A DNA stretch of 64,000 bases from Phycisphaerales bacterium. GTDB taxonomy: Bacteria > Planctomycetota > Phycisphaerae > Phycisphaerales > UBA1924. The position numbers were made by a program, and so were the translations under genes. Of this stretch, positions 38,786 to 47,134 are shown piece by piece (position 1 is the first letter of the stretch; each line of letters starts with the position of its first letter). The notes under the pieces were generated by a model. That model worked only from the letters and a program-made list of their open reading frames with translations, was not told the DNA's origin and searched no databases. Location: positions 1 to 64,000 of the forward strand of contig JADLBU010000031.1 of assembly GCA_020847535.1 (NCBI GenBank). The letters are read 5' to 3'.

Positions 38786-38900
38786 GGTGGGGAACAGGCC
38801 CAGTCCGGTAAACGCATCTCCGGTCTCGGCAATTGCGGCCGTGTTCTTCCCGTGTTTAGCATGCGCCAGGAAGCACCATGCGGGGTCTGGAAGGCCCGCC

Positions 38901-39239
38901 CTAAACCTTCCCCTTGGGGCTCTGCTCCGCACGCAACTTGATTCGGTTGAGTTGATGCATCCAGAACCGTTCGTATGCACTCACCCAGTCGTGGATGGGC
39001 TTGAGCGTTTTGGCGTTGAGTTCATAGACGCGATGTCTCCCCTTTCTTTGCACGGCGACAATGCCGACATCGCGCAGAACCCCGAGGTGCTTGGAGACCG
39101 CCGGCTGCGGCAGCTTCAGGATCTGCACCAGGTCTCCGACGGGGCTGGGCCCGGCGCTGGCGAGCAGGTCGATGATGTCGCGGCGCCTCGGTTCGGCGAT
39201 CGCGTTGAAGGCGTCGGTGGTGGTGGGGGCCCGGGGCAT
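38901..39239 (-). CDS. ArsR family winged-helix transcriptional regulator
   Basis: AIAEPRRRDIIDLLASAGPSPVGDLVQILKLPQPAVSKHLGVLRDVGIVAVQRKGRHRVYEL. Confidence 0.92.
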   Translation of the reverse strand: MPRAPTTTDAFNAIAEPRRRDIIDLLASAGPSPVGDLVQILKLPQPAVSKHLGVLRDVGIVAVQRKGRHRVYELNAKTLKPIHDWVSAYERFWMHQLNRIKLRAEQSPKGKV

Positions 39240-39310
39240 GCCACAGCATATTCCCATGCTGGAATACGTCAAGCGGCCCCTTTGGGGGTTCGCGGGAAGC
39301 GCCTCGGCGG

Positions 39311-41974
39311 CTAACCGCGTACGGTTGCCGGAGGGCGCTGCTTCTCGCGCACCAATTCAGCCACTTCCATGATCGTTGAGGCACGGCGCAGGCGATCGGT
39401 GATTGATGGATCCCCCGCGACTTGGGCGATCTGCGCCAGCAGGGCGAGCTGGACATCCGTCCGCTCCGCGGGCGTCACCAGGAGGAACACCAGACGAACC
39501 GGTTGGGATGAGCCGGCGGAGAAAACGATGCCCTCGTTCGATCGTCCGAGCACAACCATGGGGGTGAGCAATCCCGGGCAGCGCGCGTGGGGGATCGCCA
39601 CACCCACACCCAGGTCGGTGGACACCTCGGCCTCACGTGTCAGGGCTAGGTCGGCAACGCGTGTCCCCGGCGGGAGCTTGTCGGCGGGGATTGTGCCCGA
39701 CAGCTCCGCGATCGCCTGAGCCGGGGTGCGGGCGCCCAGATCCACCAACCTGCCGCTCTCGGAGATTGCATCGGCCAGAGATACGGAAGCTTCGCGGGGG
39801 TATTCATCCTCGATGCGCCCGACGACGCGTTCTAGGACATCCTCCAGCGTGACAAGCCCCAATGGGAATCCGGCATCCTCGACCAGGTACATCGATGCGC
39901 CATGGTTCTGCATGTGCATGAGCGTCGATTCGACATCCGCGTCGGGGCTGACGGTCTGGAGCGGGCGCATCAGGCGTTGCCAGTCGTCCGGACCCGAGGC
40001 CTGGGCGATCAGGTCCTTGGCGAGCAGGTAGCCGATCGCCTTACCCGACCCTGGTTCGACGACCGGCCAGCGCGAGAAGCGCTGCTGCGCGATCAGGCCG
40101 AGCACTTCCTCTCGGCTGGCCGATGCGGGGAGCCTGCGCACGCGGCTCCAGTGGATCATGATGCCGCGCACGTTCTGGGCGCGGATGTTCGACATGTTCT
40201 CGAGGATGAGCCGGAGTCGCAGGTCGCGCACCTTGCGTTCGGCATTTTCTCGGTGGACACCCGTGTCGGCCAGCACCAGCCGCGCCAGCGCCACCGCCGC
40301 CTCAGCTTCCTCGAAGACGGCGGCGTTCGCACCCGCACGCTCCAGGTCCTCCCGCTCACGCAGGTATCGGGCACGGACCAGCACCCTGATCCTGGGGTTC
40401 AGCAGTCTGGCGGTTGCGACCACGGCGGCACGGTCCGATGAGTGCGGCAGGGTCAATATGAAGTGGGTGGCCCGACGCACACCCGCCTGCTCGAGGATGC
40501 TCTCGTGCGCGGCATCTCCGTAGATCGCCGGCTGACCCTGCGTGGTAAGGTCAGACACGGTGTCAATGTTGAGATCAACGACGACGGTCGCAAGGCCGGC
40601 CTCTTGAAGCAGGCGATGCACGGATTTGCCTACCGGGCCGTACCCGGCCACCACCGCGAGCTGGCGATTAGCTTCCGCTTTGGCGATCTGATCAGAAGCG
40701 AGGCTGTTGGTCTGGCTCGCCCGCCGTTCGGCGCGGCCGTTGAGCAGCTTCCACAGTCCCGGCCGGGCTTGCAGCCAGCGTTCGATGCGAGGCAGCGATC
40801 GGAAGATCAGGGGGTTGAGCGTGATCGAGATGATTGCCGATGCGACAAGGACGTTGTGCCCGGCATCCGTCATCAGGCGGTGCTCGCGCGCCAGGGCGGA
40901 GAGGATGAACGAGAACTCTCCGATCTGGGCCAGGCCCAGGGCGACCGTCAGCGCTGTGCGCGCCGAGTGTCCCAGAATCGTGACGATCAGGAGCGCTGCC
41001 AGCGGCTTGGCGACCAGGATGATCCCCAGTGCGGCGGCGATCATCAGCGGCTGCTGGATCACGAACGAGGGGTCAAAGAGCATCCCGACGGAGACAAAGA
41101 AGAGCACGGCGAACGCATCCCGCAGCGGCAGGGCCTCGGCGGCGGCCTGGTGGCTCAGGGGCGATTGTGCGACCACCATCCCGGCGAGGAATGCACCCAG
41201 GGCCATCGATGCCCCGAAGAAGACGTAGGAGCCGGCGGCGATCGCGATCGAAAAGACCAGCACCGTGAGGGTGAAGAGTTCGCGCGATCGCAGCTTGGCG
41301 ACCTTCATCAGGATCCACGGCACGATCTTGGAGCCGGCGAACATGACGATGAGCACCAGCGCGGCCAGCTTGAGCAGGGCCAGGCCGAGCGTTGCCGCCA
41401 GCCCGTAGCCGTGCTCCGGGGTCGCGTGTGTCTCCGTTCCCGTGCCCGTCACCGCGGGTCCGCCGAGCACGGGGATCAGGACCAGCAGCACGACCGTGAA
41501 GATGTCCTCCACGATCAGCCAGCCCACGGCGACGTGGCCCTGGGGGGAGTTGAGGGCATCGGCATCCATCAGGACGCGCATCAGCACGACCGTGCTGGCG
41601 ACCGCCAGTGCCATCCCGATCACCGCCCCGGTCGTCATCGGCACCCCGAACCACGAGAACACCGGTATCGCGATCAGGGTCGCCACCAGGCTCTGTCCGA
41701 CCGCCCCCGGGATCGCGACACCCTTGACTGCGAGCAGGTCCTTGAGGTGGAAATGCAGTCCCACGCCGAACATCAGGAGGATGACGCCAACCTCGGCGAG
41801 CTGCTGGGCGATCTGGACATCTCCCACAAAGCCCGGCGTGTGAGGCCCGATAAGAACGCCCGCGAGCAGGTAGCCGATGATCGGTGAAAGCCCGAGCCGC
41901 TGAGTTAGCAGGCCAAGGATCCACGCGGCCGTGAACCCGGCCGCGATCGTGGTGATGAGGGGCAGGTCGTGCAT
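39311..41974 (-). CDS. CPA2 cation:proton antiporter fused to TrkA-N, CBS pair and PTS EIIA-like domain
   Basis: N-term LGLSPIIGYLLAGVLIGPHTPGFVG; VVAGYGPVGKSVHRLLQEAG; CBS RWPVVEPGSGKAIGYLLAKDL; C-term VGVAIPHARCPGLLTPMVVLG. Confidence 0.9.
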   Translation of the reverse strand: MHDLPLITTIAAGFTAAWILGLLTQRLGLSPIIGYLLAGVLIGPHTPGFVGDVQIAQQLAEVGVILLMFGVGLHFHLKDLLAVKGVAIPGAVGQSLVATLIAIPVFSWFGVPMTTGAVIGMALAVASTVVLMRVLMDADALNSPQGHVAVGWLIVEDIFTVVLLVLIPVLGGPAVTGTGTETHATPEHGYGLAATLGLALLKLAALVLIVMFAGSKIVPWILMKVAKLRSRELFTLTVLVFSIAIAAGSYVFFGASMALGAFLAGMVVAQSPLSHQAAAEALPLRDAFAVLFFVSVGMLFDPSFVIQQPLMIAAALGIILVAKPLAALLIVTILGHSARTALTVALGLAQIGEFSFILSALAREHRLMTDAGHNVLVASAIISITLNPLIFRSLPRIERWLQARPGLWKLLNGRAERRASQTNSLASDQIAKAEANRQLAVVAGYGPVGKSVHRLLQEAGLATVVVDLNIDTVSDLTTQGQPAIYGDAAHESILEQAGVRRATHFILTLPHSSDRAAVVATARLLNPRIRVLVRARYLREREDLERAGANAAVFEEAEAAVALARLVLADTGVHRENAERKVRDLRLRLILENMSNIRAQNVRGIMIHWSRVRRLPASASREEVLGLIAQQRFSRWPVVEPGSGKAIGYLLAKDLIAQASGPDDWQRLMRPLQTVSPDADVESTLMHMQNHGASMYLVEDAGFPLGLVTLEDVLERVVGRIEDEYPREASVSLADAISESGRLVDLGARTPAQAIAELSGTIPADKLPPGTRVADLALTREAEVSTDLGVGVAIPHARCPGLLTPMVVLGRSNEGIVFSAGSSQPVRLVFLLVTPAERTDVQLALLAQIAQVAGDPSITDRLRRASTIMEVAELVREKQRPPATVRG

Positions 41975-42318
41975 GCGCACGCACCATACACCACCCGGAC
42001 GGCCGTTTCGATGGGTCGGTGAGAATGCCTATCAGCATCCGCACAGGCGGAGCGGTGTGGAGCGACCTCCCGTGACCGCATCGGTTTCGTGGCATGCATC
42101 TCATAGCTTGCCGTGGGTGAAACCGAGCTGCGAGCGGCGAGTGCTCGCGCGGCGTCGCTTTTTGCATGTTTCTAGAGCCTTGGACGATGCGGTGCGTACA
42201 GACCCGACCGTGGGATCGGCCCCGGCGCGGTCGTTGTCGCGCGGGGGGGAACGGGGATGGATGTCGTTTCTTTCCGGCCTATGCGTTGCCGGCGATCCAT
42301 TGTGCATGGGAGAGAATC

Positions 42319-42840
42319 TTGAAGAATTCACTGTCCGCCCTTGTTGTCGTTGTCGGCGCGGCGGCCTTTGCCGCACCCGCCCTTGCCGGGTTTGGCGGTC
42401 AGACGATCCTCGGGCCCCTGGGCCCGGAGAGTATTGTCTCGGGGGATACCACCGGCGCCTCGAACGATAACGACGGCTGGTACAGCGGGGATCATATCTT
42501 TGATCTGTGGGATGGCGGGGATGATGTGTGGCAGCTTGATTGGCCGGGCGGCAACATTGTGCTCGACATGTTCTACGACAACTTCGTCGCCGATCCCGAT
42601 CTCTTCCTGTACACGCCGAGCAACCTGGATGAGTCGGCGCTGGACAGCTACATCAACACGGGCCACGACCACATCGAGATGGCCAACGCGCCGGCCGGAA
42701 CGTACTACGTTCTGGTCGACTGTTCGGCCGGCGCTGAGGGCGAGTATCGCCTGACCGTCGGCCCGGTTCCGGCGCCCGGCACGCTCGGGCTTGTGCTCGC
42801 CGGCCTGGTCGGCATCGGCCGTCGCTCGCGCGGGCGCTGA
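42319..42840 (+). CDS. Secreted protein with PEP-CTERM-like C-terminal sorting signal (TTG start)
   Basis: TTG AAG AAT TCA with GGGAGA upstream; signal peptide LSALVVVVGAAAFAAPALA; C-term VPAPGTLGLVLAGLVGIGRRSRGR. Confidence 0.7.
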   Translation: MKNSLSALVVVVGAAAFAAPALAGFGGQTILGPLGPESIVSGDTTGASNDNDGWYSGDHIFDLWDGGDDVWQLDWPGGNIVLDMFYDNFVADPDLFLYTPSNLDESALDSYINTGHDHIEMANAPAGTYYVLVDCSAGAEGEYRLTVGPVPAPGTLGLVLAGLVGIGRRSRGR

Positions 42841-42900
42841 GATTCGGCCGGGCGTCGGCACGCCGCATTGCCGGTCTATTTCATCCGTATCGATCTACTC

Positions 42901-42931
42901 GCCGCGAACCGCCAACGGTTCACGGCTTTTT
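42901..42931 (+). terminator. Rho-independent terminator
   Basis: GCCGCGAACC-GCCAAC-GGTTCACGGC (one mismatch) then TTTTT. Confidence 0.75.
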
Positions 42932-43024
42932 CATGCGCCAGTGAAAGTGCCTTGCGGGCCTACAGTGACCACGAATCGACTGATACGGCCCGGAGGGCAC
43001 GACCAGAGAATCGGGGTGGATTCC

Positions 43025-44197
43025 ATGAGATGCTTCAGCGCTATGTCCGCACTTGTGATCGGTGTTTCCGTGCTCGCCGTCCGGCACGATCCGGTTTGGG
43101 CGTCCGCCGGCCAACCGACCACCGCACCTGCAACTCCCCCAGCTCCTGTTTCGCCCGACACCAAGCCCCAGTCGCCCTCCGGCATGATCTGGATCGCGCC
43201 GGGCGAGTTTGTCATGGGGACCGACGATCCCAACAGCATGGCCAACGAGCGACCGGCACATCGCGTCAAGGTCAGCGGCTTCTGGATGGATGAGCATGCC
43301 GTTACCAACGCCCAGTTCCGCCGGTTCGTCGAGGCCACCAGGTACCAGACGACCGCGGAGCGCAAGCCCGACTGGGAAGAGTTGAAGAAGCAGGTGCCGC
43401 CCGGAACTCCCAAGCCCGATGATGCAGATCTGGTTCCCGGGTCACTGGTCTTCACACCGCCAGCCACACCGGTTCCCTGGAACGATCTTGCGGGATGGTG
43501 GAAGTGGGTGCCCGGGGCTGATTGGCGACATCCGGATGGGCCGGAGAGCAATATCGAGGGCAAGGACAACCACCCCGTCGTGCAGGTCTCCTGGGATGAT
43601 GCGATCGCCTACGCCGCGTGGGCCGGCAAGCGCCTCCCGACCGAGGCCGAGTGGGAGTTTGCTGCCCGCGGCGGACTGAAAGCCGCGCGGTATCCCTGGG
43701 GAGATGAGTACGCGCCAACCGATGCCGCCGGTCGTCCGCGGCACCTCGCCAACACCTTTCAAGGCCAGTTCCCCAACAAGGACACGGGCGAAGATGGATT
43801 CAAGGGCGTCGCCCCGGTCAAGAGCTTCCCACCCAACGGCTTCGGGCTCTACGACATGGCGGGGAACGTGTGGAACTGGTGCTCCGATCAATACCGTGTC
43901 GATACCCATGTCGAGGCCGCCAGCCAGGGGCTCTGTGAGAACCCTACGGGACCGACCAGAACCTTCGATCCCACCGATCCCTATGTCCCCGTCAAGCGAG
44001 TCATCAAGGGCGGCTCATACCTCTGCCACATCTCCTACTGCGAGAGCTACAGGCCCAGTGCTCGCCGTGGCACACCACCCGACACCGGCTCCAGCCACGT
44101 CGGGTTCCGGTGCGTCGTGACCGCGCAGATGCTGGAGAAGCAGCAGGTAGCGCCCGCGGGCGATGGCAGGGACGACAAGAAAGAGACCGGCAAGTGA
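43025..44197 (+). CDS. Formylglycine-generating enzyme (SUMF1) family protein, secreted
   Basis: MIWIAPGEFVMGTDD...HPVVQVSWDDAIAYAAWAGKRLPTEAEWEFAARGG; catalytic Cys region CHISYCESYRPSARRGTPPDTGSSHVGFRC. Confidence 0.92.
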   Translation: MRCFSAMSALVIGVSVLAVRHDPVWASAGQPTTAPATPPAPVSPDTKPQSPSGMIWIAPGEFVMGTDDPNSMANERPAHRVKVSGFWMDEHAVTNAQFRRFVEATRYQTTAERKPDWEELKKQVPPGTPKPDDADLVPGSLVFTPPATPVPWNDLAGWWKWVPGADWRHPDGPESNIEGKDNHPVVQVSWDDAIAYAAWAGKRLPTEAEWEFAARGGLKAARYPWGDEYAPTDAAGRPRHLANTFQGQFPNKDTGEDGFKGVAPVKSFPPNGFGLYDMAGNVWNWCSDQYRVDTHVEAASQGLCENPTGPTRTFDPTDPYVPVKRVIKGGSYLCHISYCESYRPSARRGTPPDTGSSHVGFRCVVTAQMLEKQQVAPAGDGRDDKKETGK

Positions 44198-44327
44198 GGC
44201 GTGCTTCCCGGACGCTCGCAACAGAGCTGATTGCCCCACCGGCGATGCCGGGGCGTTCCGGTCAATGAAGAACACGCGGAAGACGATGCGTGACACCGCG
44301 TCCCGGCGATTCAATACAGTTTCTGTG

Positions 44328-44846
44328 ATGCAAACTCCGCGTTCAGCCCCCGGTGATTTGGCAGCCATCCACATCCGTCACCAGATCCAGGCCGGTGATC
44401 TGGGCTTGATCGCCCGCGCGCATGGACTGATCTACTCTCGCGAGTGCGGCTTCGATGAGACCTTCGAGGCGTACGTCGCTACGCCGCTGGCCGAGTGCGT
44501 CATCCGGCGATCACCCAGTGATCGTCTCTGGATCGCCGAGCGGGCGGGGCGGTTTTTCGGGTGCATCGCGATCGTTGAGGCATCGCCATCGCGGGTCCAG
44601 CTTCGCTGGTATCTGGTCGATCCCGCCGCTCGCGGTATTGGGCTGGGCAAGCGACTGCTTCAACTGGCAGTCGAGTTCTGCCGGGAGCGGCGGTACGAGA
44701 CGTGCATTCTCTGGACAGTTGCGCAACTGACCGGGGCCGCGAACCTGTACCGATGGGCGGGCTTTCGGAAGATCCAGGAGAAGCCCGGCGTGATGTGGGG
44801 CGTTCAGGTGGTGGAGGAGAAGTACGAACTGCGGATCACGAGCTGA
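44328..44846 (+). CDS. GNAT family N-acetyltransferase
   Basis: RWYLVDPAARGIGLGKRLLQLAVEFCRERRYETCILWTV...ANLYRWAGF. Confidence 0.88.
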   Translation: MQTPRSAPGDLAAIHIRHQIQAGDLGLIARAHGLIYSRECGFDETFEAYVATPLAECVIRRSPSDRLWIAERAGRFFGCIAIVEASPSRVQLRWYLVDPAARGIGLGKRLLQLAVEFCRERRYETCILWTVAQLTGAANLYRWAGFRKIQEKPGVMWGVQVVEEKYELRITS

Positions 44847-44866
44847 CCCTCGTGTGCGATCCATCG

Positions 44867-45676
44867 ATGATCACTCGAGAATCCGCGAATCACTTTGCCC
44901 GAAGCTGGATCGCGGCGTGGAACAGCCACAACCTCGACCGGCTCGCAGACCACTACGCCGACGATGTCGAGCTCGCATCGCCCTTCATCGCCTCGGTCGG
45001 CGGGGAGACTTCCGGCATTCTGCGCGGAAAGGACAATGCCAAGGCCTACTGGGCCAAGGCGCTTGCTCGCTTCCCCGACTTGCATTTCACCCTGCTGGGT
45101 TGCCACGCAGGCGCTTCAAGCATCGCCCTGAGGTACCAGTCGATCCTGGGTCTCACCGGGAACGAGGTCTTCTTTCTGAACGCGGAACGCAAGATCACCA
45201 AGGTCGCCGCCCACTACGACCAGCCAGATATCACCGTTGCCCAGAAGGACCGCCAGGAGCATTACGCCTGGCTCGGTGTTTCTCACGTCACACCCATCCT
45301 CAACGTCTCGAACCTCTCCGATAGTTTCGTGTGGTTTGAGAAGCTGGGCTTCCGCAAGTGCTGGGATTGGGGTGATCCACCCAGTTTCGGCTCGGTGGGC
45401 GCCGGTCAGATCGAGATCTTCCTCTGCCACAACGGCCAGGGCGGCCGCGGCAATCTCGCATCAACCGGTGGATCCAAGGGCGGCGATGACCGCGACAAGG
45501 GCGTTTGGATGTCGCTCTGGGTGGATGATGTCGATGCGGTCCATCGCCGCTGCGTGGATCACGGCTTGGAGGTCACTCGGACTCCGACCGATGAACCGTG
45601 GGGTGTTCGCGAGATGCACGTGCGACACCCCGATGGGCACGTGTTCCGCATGAGCAAGGGCAAAGAATGTATGTGA
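44867..45676 (+). CDS. SnoaL-like (NTF2 fold) domain fused to glyoxalase/VOC domain
   Basis: N-term SWIAAWNSHNLDRLADHYADDVELASPF; C-term VTPILNVSNLSDSFVWFEKLGF...DDVDAVHRRCVDHGLEVTRTPTDEPWGVREMHVRHPDGHVFRM. Confidence 0.85.
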   Translation: MITRESANHFARSWIAAWNSHNLDRLADHYADDVELASPFIASVGGETSGILRGKDNAKAYWAKALARFPDLHFTLLGCHAGASSIALRYQSILGLTGNEVFFLNAERKITKVAAHYDQPDITVAQKDRQEHYAWLGVSHVTPILNVSNLSDSFVWFEKLGFRKCWDWGDPPSFGSVGAGQIEIFLCHNGQGGRGNLASTGGSKGGDDRDKGVWMSLWVDDVDAVHRRCVDHGLEVTRTPTDEPWGVREMHVRHPDGHVFRMSKGKECM

Positions 45677-45708
45677 TGTGGCCTGAGAGTCCGGCATGAC
45701 ACCGCTGG

Positions 45709-47043
45709 CTACTTGCTCATCTGCTCGAACAGCTTCTTCTCTGCCTCGCGATACTTCACGAACGCGGCATCCAGCTCCGCCATCCGCTCGGCAACCGTCT
45801 GGGGGTTGACGGTCACGGTGTCGGTGTTTTCCGCGACCGTCGTCTCAAGAGCCTCGCTCGCGGCCCGCAGGTCGCTGACCGCAGCCGCGTACGTGCGAGC
45901 AGAATCGTAAAGGAGCTGCTGTTGCAGCTCCTTGGTGTTCGGCTGAACCAGGAGCCGCCAGGGTTGAGCCCGGATCTCGATCAGGGCCAGCTTGAGCTGG
46001 TCGGTCGCCAGGCGGGTGTTCGCCAGCATATGCCTGATGTTGGGCCCTTCAGTTGCGACCATGGTGTCCAGCCGCTCCGAGAGCGATGCGAAGTTGGCCA
46101 TTGCATCGCGGGTCTGGGTCATAAGCGGATCGAGGTTGGTGTTGAGCTGGGCCGTAGCGCGGTCGATGTTGTCGATGATGCCGTCGATCTGCGGGCGGTT
46201 GTCGTTGATGACAGCCCGGCCATCGGCAATCAGACCGCGGCCGTCGTTGATCAGGCCGCTGGCGTTGTCGCGGAGGTCAACCAATCCCTTGCTGGCGCTG
46301 TCAGCATTGGCAAGGATGTCATCCACGCTGCCGGTCCAGGATGGAACCTTGTCTGAGAAGCCCTTGATCGCGCCCTTGGCATCCCCGACCCCGGCGCGGA
46401 TATCCGCCAGCGTCTGGTTGATCAGGTCCTCGTTGTCGTTGATCAGGCCGTTGATCTTGGAGATCGCATCCTTGGCCTGGGCGATCATCTGCTTGATATC
46501 CACCACCTGCTCGGTCCCGACGCCCGCCTGAGCCAGGAATGAGGGTGGGGCGATGTGCCCCATCACAGGCTCCTCGGGCATGAGCTGTGGGCTGGGTCCG
46601 ATCTGCTGGTCCGCCCGCAGCGACTCGACATCGCCCAGTGAGGCGATGTTGATCGAGGTCAGGGAGCCCAGGAGGGGCTTTTCCAGGTAGAACAGGGCGT
46701 TGTCGTAGAGCGTGAATTCGGAGCTGACAGAGACTTCGATGTCGATGCTGCCGCGGGGGGCAGCGGCAATCGTCCCGGTCTTGTCTCCGCTCGCCGGCGT
46801 CTGGGGCTTGATGATCTCGACATCTATGACCTTGCCGACCGGCTGCCCACCGAGCAGGACCGGGGAACCGGACTTGATGCCCGCCGCCCCATCGGCGATC
46901 GAGAACCGGATGGTGTACTCGGTGGTCGCCTTCAGGCGCTCCTTGAAGTCCGAGAGCACGAAGCTGGCGATCACCCCGAGGGCGAGGGACACCAGAAGGA
47001 ACGACCCGGCGAGGATGTTGTTTCGGGAGGATGACGCGGCCAT
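45709..47043 (-). CDS. MlaD/MCE domain protein
   Basis: N-terminal TM; YTIRFSIADGAAGIKSGSPVLLGGQPVGKVIDVEI MCE-type motif; long helical C-terminus. Confidence 0.85.
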   Translation of the reverse strand: MAASSSRNNILAGSFLLVSLALGVIASFVLSDFKERLKATTEYTIRFSIADGAAGIKSGSPVLLGGQPVGKVIDVEIIKPQTPASGDKTGTIAAAPRGSIDIEVSVSSEFTLYDNALFYLEKPLLGSLTSINIASLGDVESLRADQQIGPSPQLMPEEPVMGHIAPPSFLAQAGVGTEQVVDIKQMIAQAKDAISKINGLINDNEDLINQTLADIRAGVGDAKGAIKGFSDKVPSWTGSVDDILANADSASKGLVDLRDNASGLINDGRGLIADGRAVINDNRPQIDGIIDNIDRATAQLNTNLDPLMTQTRDAMANFASLSERLDTMVATEGPNIRHMLANTRLATDQLKLALIEIRAQPWRLLVQPNTKELQQQLLYDSARTYAAAVSDLRAASEALETTVAENTDTVTVNPQTVAERMAELDAAFVKYREAEKKLFEQMSK

Positions 47044-47134
47044 GAGACTGCAAGGGTACAGCGCCCGATGATTCCCTGCCCGGGCTCATCAGAAACCGCT
47101 CGTCGGCGGACTTTGAAGCCACCCGAGTACCCGA

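Noticed and set aside
40442-41887. 481-aa antisense ORF opposite the cation antiporter
   Set aside because: His/Arg/Gln/Asp-rich shadow translation with no recognisable domain
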